Shown: piece after piece, positions 39,165-50,612 of the stretch
Numbering within the stretch: the first letter of the stretch is position 1
How the letters are laid out: each line of letters begins with the position of its first letter
Assembly: GCA_028532985.1 (NCBI GenBank)
Contig: JANCIK010000004.1
Coordinates: 1,860,001 to 1,924,000, forward strand
DNA length: 64,000 nt
Source: Stropharia rugosoannulata
Taxonomy: Eukaryota > Basidiomycota > Agaricomycetes > Agaricales > Strophariaceae
Direction: 5' to 3'
Notes under the pieces: generated by a model
Told to the model about the DNA's origin: nothing
What the model saw: the letters and a program-made list of their open reading frames with translations, nothing else
The model's database searches: none
Position numbers and translations under genes: made by a program

Positions 39165-39740
39165 TAGGGGCGTTCAAAGTTGGCCGCAGCGCCGCAGCAG
39201 CTGCGAGCTGCGACCACTGGGAAATGTGCAATAATGCCGACTACGGCAGAGCCGCACTGCCACTGTTACGCGGTGTGACGCTACGCGCGCTGTCGCGTCT
39301 TTTCAACGTCTTTTTGGCGTTTACTATATGAGTCTTGACTCTTTGCCTTGCTATGGCATCTTACAACTTTATACTTCTGAGCCGGATCCGCATAAATAGT
39401 CAGAGGTTAGCGTGAGTCGTCCAAGAAAGGAAATTTTAAATTTATCCAGTGTCACGTCTGTTCAACACAAGTTCAACATCCCAAGCTGACTCTGTGCATC
39501 TGACAGCATATAACATACCAGACTATACATATGGTGTCTCTGAGACTTCTCAGCGTATGAATTACAACAGTTGGTTGGTGATATTCTCTTCTCGTCTGTA
39601 ATACCACTTTAATCAAACTTTAATTACTATGTTTTATGGTACCGGGCCGTGCGGTGCGTGACATGCGTGCTGCCCCGCCGTGGCCGGCATCATGCCGCGT
39701 TTCCCACAGTGGTCCCAGCTCGCGGCGCTAGCGGCCCCTA
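39165..39740. mobile_element. Inverted-repeat element, MITE-like, 576 bp with TA flanks
   Basis: The stretch at about 39165-39290 reappears, diverged, in reverse complement at about 39640-39740. Shared blocks in the same order include ATAGGGGC/ATTAGGGGC at the tip, AGCGCCG, CGAGCTG, GACCACTG, GGGAAA and ATGCCG. Outermost bases are GGGGC...GCCCC, each flanked by TA. The centre has no coding capacity. This fits an old non-autonomous DNA transposon copy in the gap between RPT1 and the kinase gene. Substitutions and small gaps between the arms show age. Confidence 0.6.
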
Positions 39741-39893
39741 TTGGCGGAGCGGCAGTCAGGTTCCCGCCTCGCATTGAGTTACGTAATTGAAAATCCGCAA
39801 CTGGCCAGTATTTGAATGTAATGATGTCGCCCTTGTACCAACCTTGTACTCCATATATTTAAAGACTCGCCAGTAAGCAGTACTTATGGAACG

Positions 39894-41425
39894 ATGATGG
39901 CCAAATCTTTATCCTTCTCCAAGACGTTAACTCGATTGCCAACGAAGAGAAGGTCTTTTTGGGGCCTGGATCGGAATATTTGTCGTACATACTCGCGTCG
40001 GCCAGAACAATCTTGTTCAGAGATCACTGAACTCCTGGACAGATACGAATTGACTCCATCTCGTCCTTTGAATTTAAGGCAGCTTTTATCATTTGGACAC
40101 CCAGTCACAAAAGGGTCTGTTTTGTCATCTGTATCCTATGCTCTTTCTGAACTTCCTAAACGACTTGCAACCCGTGTTCGCTCCTTGGAAGCGCTGCCTT
40201 TCATCGTTGGCACCAACCCTTATGTCACCAACACTTTGAATGCGTATAAAGAAAGTTTTCGGTGGCTTGCGACACATCCCCCGGTTACAACTTTAGAAGA
40301 AAATGTACAATTTGTAGAGCAATTGACCGCCCTGGTGGAGAGGCATGCTAATGATATACCTACGATGGCCAAAGGGTGCGTGCTTTACCTGCAAGCCGAT
40401 CTTTTTTCGTAAAACCCCAAACATTTCAGCTTCCAAGAATGCTCGCGCTATATGACGCCCCAGCAAATTAGTGATTTTCTCGACGGCGCTATTCGTAATC
40501 GTATATCTGTACGACTTATTGCTGAGCAGCACATTACGGTCTCCCAAACGTTAGATGATCCGTCCCGGCCTCACGAGCAAGTCGGTGTGGTGGACATGAA
40601 TTGCTCCCCGAAATCCATGGTCAACATGTGTTCTTCATTCGTCTCTGAGCTATGCGAGGCCACTCTAGGCGCTGCCCCTCCTGTGGTTATTGATGGTTAC
40701 ACTGATGCCACATTTGCGTGAGTCCATTAATACCTATATTTCATCTCTGCTCTTATGTTTGTGTATAGGTACGTGCCGGTTCATCTGGAATATATCTTGA
40801 CCGAAATCTTAAAGAACTCTTTTCGTGCTACCGTTGAACACAATCAACAATGTAGGCATGGGGCACTACCGCCAGTCATTATTACAATATCGCCACCTGT
40901 TTCATTTCTGCAAGGCCGTTCGGAACCAACATTTCTTTCTATTAGAATAAGGGATCAAGGAGGAGGGGTACAGCCAGGTAACATGGCTCGCATATTTTCG
41001 TATGCATTTACAACGGCGGGCAGAGGCGCAGATTCTGAAGATGGAGGCCCTTACGCAGCGCAACACATAGGTGGTAGCGCTGCTATTGGGGGAAATGCTG
41101 ACGCCAGAGACGCCAATCTCTTCGGTGAAATCACTGGTAAAGGTGTGCAGACTGGAATGGGAACCATCGCAGGATTGGGTTACGGCCTTCCGATGAGTAA
41201 ACTTTACGCTAAGTATACATATCATCTTTATAACACCGTATCAATTACTCAAAAAAATCACCAGGTATTTCGGCGGATCTCTTGATCTTTTCTCGTTAGA
41301 GGGTTGGGGTAAGACCTACTTTCAATGTTATGTAACTTCTGACCAACGGTACCAAAAATGTATCAGGGAGCGATGTGTATCTGAGACTAAGGTGTCTTGA
41401 TGAAGCCGGAGACTCTAAAATATGA
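39894..41425 (+). CDS. Mitochondrial protein kinase of the PDK/BCKDK family
   Basis: These GHKL-fold kinases phosphorylate and switch off mitochondrial 2-oxoacid dehydrogenase complexes (pyruvate or branched chain). Start ATG 39894, with a basic Ser/Arg-rich leader (SLSFSKTLTRLPTKRRSF) fitting a mitochondrial target signal. Then RPLNLRQLLSFGHPVTKGSV, LPKRLATRVRSLEALPFIVG, SRYMTPQQISDFLDGAIRNR, ISVRLIAEQHITVS, the N-box YILTEILKNSFRATVEHN, the G1 box IRIRDQGGGVQPGN and the G2 box GLGYGLPMSKLYAKYFGG. The ATP-lid region between G1 and G2 (about 41010-41160) is longer than in animal enzymes and Gly/Ala rich. Five exons, stop at 41425. I cannot say which dehydrogenase is the target. Confidence 0.88.
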
Positions 41426-41648
41426 TTGCAAGTTTACATGAATGGAGAGTCTTTTGTAGGTATAATACGAAACATGTGCCCGCAATCATTAGAAATAGTT
41501 AAAATTGGAAAACAATGCTAGGTACCAAATAATAATGCAAAGAAAGGTAAAAAAAAATACAGCAACAACAATCACAACATGTAAAGTCATGTACAGCCCG
41601 CATGATCATGATCATTTAGTCGTACTCGACTGTGGTTCAATTGCGCTA

Positions 41649-44600
41649 TCAGCCACTAACTCGTGATTCAGAAAGGAGCACACTCACAGCGTAGCCACTC
41701 AGGGTTCTGCTTGAATTAAATGAAAGGCTTTGAGATTGAGAAACACGATATGATCTCGCGGTTTGGGCAGACCCAGATGCAACGGGTTGATTGAACGAAG
41801 TGTTTGGACTATTAGTCACACCATTATTGGTTGTGGCCACTGTCCGCGAGGACCGCGCAGTGAGGGGTGTAGGAGCACTAATGAGCGACTTTTTAGGTGT
41901 TTCGGTTATGGCCTTGCTCCGCGAGCCCAAAGTGGACGACGAAAGAGACTGTTTCGGAGTACTGTTGGCAGAAGGTCTTGACCTGCGACCACCAGCAACA
42001 AATGGATGCCGTAAAGCAGTCTGTGGCTTCATTCGGCGTTCTGGGTCCCATACGAGACACTTCGCGATGAAGTCCACAAATTCTTCATCATTGCATCTTA
42101 AAACTTGCGCGAGAGTTTTTGATCCAGGTCTGCGTCTGCGTCCTTTAGAATTAATGACAGTACGTGGAGCACCATTTGTGTCTAGTAGAACAAAGTCAGA
42201 CTCAAAAAAGTGGCCTACACTGCTCAGCAAATACTTACCGAAGAAAAGTTTCTTGCGCGAACTGCGGTTAATGAATTCCTTATCCGGAACACCAAGCACT
42301 TCCATGATACATGATAATTGCTCTTGCTCGTTTTCTCCAGGGAAGATGGGGAAACCAGTATAGAGCTCAGCAAGAATACAACCAAGACTCCACATGTCGA
42401 TAGCCATATGATAATTCATCCCTAGGATTACTTCCGGGGAACGATAGAAACGACTTTGGATGTAGGTGTAGACTAGAAAATAATGAGAATAGACCAACGA
42501 TAATATCCAACCAGTGAAACGTACTCTTTTCGTGCTCAAGACAACTGCTTCCAAAGTCGATAACCTTGATTCCACTTTTTGCTGGGTGTCGTAAAAGCAC
42601 ATTCTGATTGAATGTCATTAAACGAGATTATAGCAGAGACAAGTGAAGGAATTGAACGTACCTCAGGTTTCAGATCACAGTGAACTATGCGATGGTGGCG
42701 CATGAGAGTCAGTGACATCAACATCTGACTAGTGAACCTCCGGATAAGAGCTGTTGTGAACCCTACAAAGCCATTCGCTTTTATGAGCTCATACAAATTG
42801 ATGCTAAGCAGTTCCATGGCTATGCAAAGATGGTTTCGGAAGTAGAAGTGCTCGTTCATTTTAATGACATGATGCTTTTCCTCCGCATCCTAAAAGAAAT
42901 GAGCATTTAAAATAAATAAAAAAGAGATAAAGGCCAACCCATTTCCTAAGGTTATCAAGGATCTTTATCTCCACCAGAGCTTGATGATGGAAACGCTTCT
43001 TATTCCGGATAATCTTGACGGCCACTGATTCTCCGGTGCAGTGGTCTCGGCAGTGCAATACTTGCCCGAAGGAACCTTTGCCTAATGTGTCGATGACTTC
43101 ATAGCGATATGCCAGGTGATCGTGATTCACAACGAGATAGTCTCCTCGTTCATCGTCATAACCATAGTTGTTTATGGGATTATCAAGAACGGCAAGCTTC
43201 TTCTTGCTATTAGCCCCGATACAATAAACAGAAGGATAGTCGAGTATTTCCTTGCGTTCATACTCAGACAGCGACTGGACCTGAGGACTCTTTAAAACAG
43301 CTGATATGTCTACATTAGCTTTGGCTCTGGTAGAAATAAATACTCGACTTACAAGATGGGGAAGCAGGTGTACCAGGAGGCATAGGCTCAGGGAATTTTA
43401 ACATCTCATCTAATTCATCTTGTGTGGCAGAACCCGATGCAAGGCGTTTAGCATGCAACCGCCTGATATAATGAAGCATTTCTTCATCTCCCAGTAGCTC
43501 TTCCTCGTCAACTGCACTCGGCACCGGGGACGGCGTGGAGAGCGATTGTCGAGACGAGGAAGGGGAACTAGCAACTTGACGTACGCTCTGATTCAAACCT
43601 GAGGTGGATGCTTTTGCCGAACTCTTCGGGGCCAACAGTTTTAGTCCTTTAGAAGGTGAAAGCATAGAGAACCGATGATGCGATGATGTCTGCTGTGGAG
43701 CTTCAGCCGTTGTATGCGTTGAGTTCGTCGACGATTTACGTAAGCCAATGAAAGACATGGAGTCGCGATTGGGTTTGCGCGCAGTGGACGTGGAAGATGT
43801 AACCGTTGAGCTTTGACGTGGAACACGCGATGTCGAGGCTGCAGAAGGCGAACTCCTGATAGAAGGCTGCTTCACCCTTGGCGTGGAGCCGTCTTCATTT
43901 TCCATAACACCAAATTCATTGGCGGAGAAACTCATCGGCGACGCGTTTCTCGATGCAGTGGCTGTAAGCCCGCTTGTCCTTCGGGTACCGAGAGCAGAAC
44001 CAGAAGATTTGTTAGTCGGTGACGGTACTGCTGACGTCCGACTAGAAATGCGCGGAATCTTTGTGGGCGTCTCCTTGGGAAGGCTGGAAACCGAGTTGAG
44101 GAGTGATGACGGTGGCTCTCTGACCTCTTTCAGTGTCTGTGAATTGTTCGTGTTCGTGGTGCCTACAGATGGCGATCCAGCAATCGTCGGTAACTGATTG
44201 CGAGCGCGCAAAGACGTGTCGGATTGTTTCTGCATGGAGCTGACGGTCTGCGAAGTTAATCGTGATGACGAGGAGGAAATTGAGGTTCTGTTAGATGCCG
44301 ATCCTGCGGGGTTACTACTTGTTGACGACTTCAAATTAGCGACGCGGCGCGCGGTAGCAGGTTCCAAAGCAGATATTTGCATTGGCGGTAGATTGACGGG
44401 GGACTTGGGTTTTCGTGGTTCAGCAGAAGAAAGAGTCTGTAAAATAGTGTTAATAAACGGCCGCACACACGTCCCTGCCATAACCTGACCTTGCCCCTTT
44501 TCCGACTCATAATAACAGATATACGGCTCTCGCTTCGGTCTTTGTCTTCCTTCTTTTGCCGTTCTTTCTCGACTTTTTGCCTTTCCTTCTCCGTCTCCCT

Positions 44601-47600
44601 GGCCGCCTCCTTAGCCTTTTGGGCTTCTTTAGCCAGTTCCTTAGCAGCGCTGTTGGCGTCTGCATGAAGACTCCTTCTCGAGCTTGACTTTAACAGAGCC
44701 GGAAGATTACCAAGAAGCGACTTCTTATGTGTTACTCCAGGGGTAGATGTCGAGACGGAACTGATATCCTGTGAAGGTGAACTGCTATGTTTCGTACGCA
44801 CTTGGGCTTGATTGGCGGAGAGCATATTTGAATATGTAGGAGATGTTGAAGGAATGGCGCCATTGAAAACCGGAACCTGCATAGATTGAGAAGATGAACG
44901 TCTGAAAAACGGTATGGAAGATGGAGTTAATCGCTTGGAATGGTTGCGGCGGATTGACGACGTTGGACTGAGAGGACCTTGAAGCGGAGCACTAATGGCA
45001 GGCAATCCTTGGTTCACGCTTGTGGTTGATCCCGCAGTATCAGGGCGGCTCTGATGGCGGTCGGGAGTCTTCGTAGGATTAATCAATTGCGCCGGGGTTT
45101 TGACCGAACCAACTGATGACAGTGAGGCCAGGGACCCCGCAGATGCCATTGCCTCTGGCTGATTGGTAGACCAAGGCCCCTTAGCTGATGCAACCAATTG
45201 TTGCTCTTTAGACGTTGACTTTCGTATTTGCTGATGACCAAAAGTTACAGATCTTGGACTCAAAGGGAAGGAGGTCTTCTGACTGGAAGATGATGGCGAT
45301 CCCGATAATTTGAGATTAAGCGCGCTCGAAAAACTCCACTTCTTTGAAGGTGTTTTAAGAACAGGGGCCACTGCTTCATTTGCCGAGGTAGAGTGATATT
45401 GATGACCTTCGGGGTGTCCAGAAGAAGGTGGGGATATAATTGGGTTATTGTAGACTGGGACATCGTGGGATATAGTGCGGTTTGACTGACTTGGTTTATC
45501 ATTGAAGCCCATCTCTCGGTCATCCGTTGGTATAGTTGGGAATGTAAGTCCCGATGATGTCGATGGTGGGGATCGATATGTTGATAAATCTTTGGGAAGG
45601 GGCGGGACAGGAGGAACAAAACCTTCATCATTAATGTCTCCGTTCACAGCAATAGACGCCACACGATCTTTGAGGTGGCTAGCATCCGACGAGTGATTGG
45701 ATATATCGCTACTAGCACTATTTCTTCTACCTTTGTTCGAAGATTGCCTTCCGCCGGAGGTCACTGATACAGAAGTGATGCTGGTCGCTGCAGACATCGA
45801 TGCTGAATCACGCGAACTAGGAGTACTCGCATATGTTGTCGAAGATGTTGAACCACGCTTAGGCGTGAAGCTGAGCCTTGTGGAGCTGCCTTTCTTTGGA
45901 GTCTTTTCCACTTGAACTGCCTGTTCATCACTGCTTGCTACTGTGGCAGGTGGTTCTGCGGCGTCAGAATAATCAGGAACAAGTGCAGGGTTTGCTGAAC
46001 GACTAGGCTCATGTTTGTCTTTGGTAGAAGGACTCTCTTTCAGGACGCCACTGCCTCTCTTCGATTTGCCTGAATCTGAAGTGCTTAAACCCTCCCACTG
46101 GGATCCTGACTTGCCAGCGGGTGTTCCCGGGCGACTGGAGCTAGACGGCCGCCCAAAGCTACCAACGCTCGCACGAGCACGCGCCCCTTTCCCCGTAAGA
46201 CCGTCTAATTTACGCAGGGCTTCCGCTGTTGCTTCGTCGTCAAGAGCGGACCAGCCTTCTTGAGTTCCGCGAAGGAGTGAATGAGCAACGTTAGGAGATG
46301 AATGCGCCTGCAAATTGTCCTTGGAGGGACGGTGCAAAGACTGAGCCTGTGGCGGTGGAGGTGGTGGGGCGTTTGCCGGATTGCGCAGGAATTGTTGAAT
46401 GGAGGATGAGGAAGGTGACGGAGGGAGGTGCGAGAAATCCGCCGTATGAACACGACGAGAATGATGATTTTCAGGCACGTTTGAAGATGTGGAGCTGGCA
46501 GATGCCTGCCTTACATGCCGATCCGGGGTCTTGGAAAGAGATTTAGTGTTGCTGTTGATCGTTAGACCAATGCTTTCTCGACGCCGCTCTTTTCCTTTAA
46601 TGTCTCGAGGAGAAGTAGCGCTTACATTCAGGCTTCGATGTTTACGTACCGCCGCCTTCTCGTCCTTGGCTTTGTCTTTAGCAGTGGAAGCGACGCCAAC
46701 ATGTTTGGAAACCAAAGATCCGGTCTGATCAAGTTCGAACTCTTCAGAGGTACGTTTCCTGGCCTTGCGAACTGGTTGACCGAACGCACTAGGTGGCGAG
46801 GTAGGCGGAATTGATTCTCCCGCTGCTGCTGGATACCGTTCTGGAACACGAGGGAGCTTGGGGGTATCGTCATTACTCAACTTCATGAAATCATTCCGTA
46901 TTTTAGATGAGTCCGAGATGCCAGCACCTATGTTTCGTGGATATAGTATCTCCTCTCCGCCACTCTCGTCAGCTATGGAGGGTCGAGGCCGAATGGTTCG
47001 AGGTTGAGGATGGATGTCATGAACCTATACATTCAATAAGCCATGACATACATGAAAAAGTGGATTGACAGTTGCGCACCTCCTCTTTTTCAGACAGCTC
47101 ACCGTCTACAGCTTCTATTGTCCATGGGCTGTCAGGTTGATCATCCTCCACTTCCTCTGGTACAATAACCTCGAAGCTATCGACCTCACGATCCGACGGA
47201 AGTTCTTCGTGGTCACTATTTCTATCTTCTCTTACCCAGCGAGGGGTTGCAAGTTCACCAACGCCAACAAGACCGCGTCTATCAATAGAGGCAGGATTGC
47301 GTGCTGGAGTGACAGGCTCAAGGAGGAAAGGGGGATCTGGTGTGCTGCTAAGAAACGCGGGCACCGGTGGCATGGGTGGCAATGGTGAATGTGAATCATA
47401 TTCTGATTGAAGACCAAAATAGTAGGGGTCTAAAGAGGATGTGGCAGAGCCTGAGCGTGAAGTCGTTTCGCGGTCGAGAGATGTGTCATCAACAGTCGAT
47501 ATGTTCATATTGAACGCCTGTTTCCAATACAATATCAACAAGGACGTGTCAATAGAGCTGGTATTCGAGATCACCTGTTCCATGGCTTTGTCCTCAGAAG

Positions 47601-47751
47601 GAAAAAAGTCGCGTTCATAGTGCACCCCTCCATCCGGTGCTGTCTTTCTGTCTTCATCGGAGATATTGAGGCCAGCAGGTCGATCTCTTTTGACTGCCGA
47701 GACGGGTGGGTTTGTTATGTGACCGGTGCGAGGGGATGGAGGTGTTGACAT
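41649..47751 (-). CDS. Large DYRK-family protein kinase (Pom1/DYRK2-like)
   Basis: DYRK kinases autophosphorylate a tyrosine in the activation loop and then act on Ser/Thr; Pom1 in fission yeast controls polarity and cell size. Start ATG 47751. About 1,900 residues: roughly 1,400 N-terminal residues are Ser/Thr/Pro rich (SSSS, SPS repeats) with a helical charged stretch near 44500-44660 (AKEAARETEKERQKVEKERQ). Then the DYRK-homology box YERKEILDYPSVYCIGANSK and the kinase: YEVIDTLGKGSFGQVLHCRD, ESVAVKIIRNKKRFHHQALV, LCIAMELLSINLYELIKANG, HRIVHCDLKPENVLL, KVIDFGSSC, the YTYIQSRFYRSPEVILG loop with the YxY pair, DMWSLGCILAELYTGFPIFP and DFIAKCLVWDPERRMKP. All catalytic residues present. A 57-bp in-frame intron (42182-42238) sits in the lower lobe. 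The last few codons are uncertain: a GTGAGT near 41690 could start another intron. Confidence 0.9.
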
Positions 47752-48525
47752 TAGATGGCGTCCTTAGAGGCTACGAGTGAAAGAAAGGGAAAGTAAGCAG
47801 TAAAAAAGAAAGGGAATTAAGGAACCAGGAAGAATTTTAGTTTGCAGCGGACAGCTACAAGAGGTGCGTCCAGTCTGCCCGAAGAGTGGTGTGTCTGTGC
47901 AATGTTTGTTGGCTCGTTCACCGCATGTTGGCATTTGCGCTTGTTTGGCGAAGGTGGCAGATCCCGCAGATACTAGTGCCTCAGCAAGCGCCCCAATCGA
48001 ATCATTTTCGATTGATTTTCGACTTCCAGATCATCTTGAGGAGTCCCCACCAAACAGAAGGTCTCAATATTTCAGTGTCACTGAAAACAATGGCTACGCC
48101 GACCTTCCATGACTACATGTCGCATTTCTGAAACGATTTGATTAATGAGTCAAGTATGTTTAGGCTACACTTAATCAACCAATAATCAACATCATGGCGA
48201 AGTCCTCCTTTGATAGTGAGGCCTTAAAAATCAGAATACCTAATAATTTGGTGATCTATCATGTTTCAGCTCACCACAGTAGTATATGGCTTAATATGTG
48301 CTGTAGTACTTCAATTTTCGAATGCGAACAGACAGGACATTCACAAGTCAATAAACAAACCTGGCAACGGTTGGGCTTAAGTTCGATCCAGTAGATGAAA
48401 AATATGGATACTGAATACCTCGAAATTCGAATGAATCTCTCTCTTTTGCTTTTATTCGTATTTAAGGAGAACAGACATATTTTATCACCACAAAATCAAA
48501 TGTTGGCACGATGTTCATTGTTCAG
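47752..48525. other. Intergenic, upstream of DYRK gene
   Basis: No gene supported. Short open frames (for example around 47864-48112) do not resemble proteins and lack splice partners. Probably the promoter and 5' UTR of the large kinase. Confidence 0.4.
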
Positions 48526-49367
48526 TATGGCGGGTCCCAGCGGACAAAACCATTAGAAATAAATACCTAGCTTTACAAACAGCCTAGTAGACATATTTTG
48601 TATTCCACATCTTTAATTGTTGTTTAAGACCTTTAACTATTATTTTGCTTTTGAATAAGGGAAAAAAACAAAAACTTAGAAAGCTGAGTATAACTTTCCA
48701 TCTTTACAAATATAAGTTTTGAAATGATTAACCTAATAACAATAACAATTAATTTCCTTTTGTCGACGTTATTATTCTATTTATAACTTTACAATTTTTC
48801 ACATCACCTGCCCAACTTTATTTTCTATTTATAAACTTTATAACTTTTAAAATCGGCGGCGCATCGGCGGCGCGTTCCGCCTGGACACTGCAGACAATGC
48901 GACAGTGGAGGCATTGTCTGAGGATGAGGACCACGTCCCCATTGGTGTTGTGATATATCTAAGGTGCATGTATGCCTACATTTTGAGGAGATGAACCCAC
49001 CCATGCAGAGAGGTACAGCGCGCTGCCGATGATATTTAGCTTCGCTGATTTTAAAAGTTATAAAGCTTATAAATAGAATAAAATGTTGGACAGGTGATTT
49101 CAAAAGTTATAAAGTTATAAATAGAAAGATAACTTCGACGAAGGGAAATTAATTGTTATTGCTATTAGTCTAGTCATTTCAAAACTTACATTTGTAAAGT
49201 TATACTTAGCTTGCTAAGTTTATGTTTTTTTCCCTTAGTCAAAAGCAAAATAATAGTTAAAGGTCTTAAACAACAATTAAAGATGTGGAATACAAAATAT
49301 GTCTACTAGGCTGTTTGTAAAGTTAGGTATTTATTTCTAATGGTTTTGTCCGCTGGGACCCCTCATA
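48526..49367. mobile_element. Fold-back (MITE-type) element with arms of about 340 bp
   Basis: 48528-48868 and 49025-49365 are near-identical in reverse complement, differing only by scattered substitutions and small gaps. Tips read TGGCGGGTCCCAGCGGAC on the left and TGAGGGGTCCCAGCGGAC on the right (reverse strand), each preceded by TA, which fits a Tc1/mariner-type TA target duplication. Arms are AT-rich; the unique core of about 140 bp (about 48871-49011) is GC-richer. No transposase is present, so the copy is non-autonomous. The high identity of the arms suggests recent activity or gene conversion. Confidence 0.8.
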
Positions 49368-49486
49368 GTTCAGACATTGAAGTCATAGAATGCGATTAAG
49401 AATACTGTTCGGCTATTATTCCTATTACTTATTGTAACCGAATTAGGTATTGATACTGTTGGCAGGATACTCACAATAATTACATG

Positions 49487-49520
49487 TACATACATACATA
49501 CATACATACATACATACATA
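49487..49520. repeat. (TACA)n microsatellite
   Basis: About eight and a half perfect TACA units, directly next to the left arm of the following inverted-repeat element. Confidence 0.95.
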
Positions 49521-49530
49521 CCCCAAGCTG

Positions 49531-50612
49531 CCCCAAGGTTAGGTTCGGAACAAGCCCATTTGTCAGCGGCCGGTGTTTATTTGTATGTAATTATAGTCGG
49601 TTGCATGCTGCAAGCCCTGACAAGGGGCTTGCTTCAGAGTCCGTCGTTTGAGGGGGTTTACTCTCACTCGACGCTTGGAGCAAATTCTCCACCAAATCAC
49701 TTCAAACAAGTTGTAGTATGTACATATACATAGGCAGCATGTGTTAGTATACTTTGATTACCTTCGCGTTATCAAGTAAATTTATTATACAAGCTTTGAT
49801 GTGCTATATTCAGACCTGAATAAAGACATCTTCCTAGCACAATCTACATTAAACCAAATCCTTCGTACATGTATATAGGCACTTCGGTGTTATTTTTAAA
49901 GCTTTTCACAAATTTTGGTGTCCGTAGCTCAAACCCGTACTGCTTAATTCGACTTACATTGAGGATCGACGATGGAAAATGAATAGTTTACGTGGTCACG
50001 TGTTAAAGCGCACCTTTGCACGCAGCCTCTCACAGAGGGCGCTTGGACAAGTATCAGTGAGAATATGCTCATAATTGCCTGAATAAGATAATTTGTACTG
50101 CTAGTACATATATTGAATGCATATTGTGTGCGTACCTAGTAGTGTCTGCCTTAGATGCACGGTTATAACCCTGTGTGACGGGGACGTGACAGTAGCCCAG
50201 TCGACAATGAAATGACTTTTTGAGTTTCTATTCGACACTCTGGTTACAATAAAAATGTATGAGAGGTTTAGAGCAAGTAAAAGTATCTATCAGGGAAGAT
50301 TCAAGCTCAAGAGAGATGTACTTGGGATGATAAATGAAATATAGTGAGATCTGATGTTTTGCACATCAATCTTTCTTTAACATACTTATTCATGTAGGAA
50401 TTTTATTTCTAAGTACATTGCATTGTTTCAATGTATATTCAGTATATAGTTTGTGTTTTTACTTAGGGTGAGCACCGAGTCTTAAGGTATAGCGTCGATG
50501 AACAGTGATCATATTTTTTTGATGGACTCTGAAGCAAGCCCCTTCTGCGAAGGTGCCGCTGCTTGCGCTCGCGCCGGAGCAGCCGGCGGCTTGCTCCGAA
50601 CCTACCCCAAGG
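49531..50612. mobile_element. Third inverted-repeat element, about 1.1 kb, arms about 90-115 bp
   Basis: 49531-49645 and 50524-50612 match in reverse complement: the blocks TAGGTTCGGA[AG]CAAGCC at the outer side, CGGC-rich middle, and AGGGGCTTGCTTCAGAGTCC at the inner side are shared. The interior (about 49650-50520) has no convincing open frame. Borders are less clear than for the neighbour: CCCCAAGG on the left and CCTTGGGG on the right (reverse strand) do not align at the very tip, and I see no target duplication. It may be a non-autonomous transposon. Confidence 0.55.

Noticed and set aside
47864..48131. Plus-strand open frames of about 80 codons upstream of the DYRK gene
   Set aside because: Two overlapping frames with no recognisable motif and no plausible start or splice context; likely 5' UTR or promoter on the other strand.
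48825..49103. Minus-strand 92-codon open frame across the fold-back core
   Set aside because: It runs through both AT-rich arms and reads as low-quality protein; the plus-strand core reading is more coding-like.
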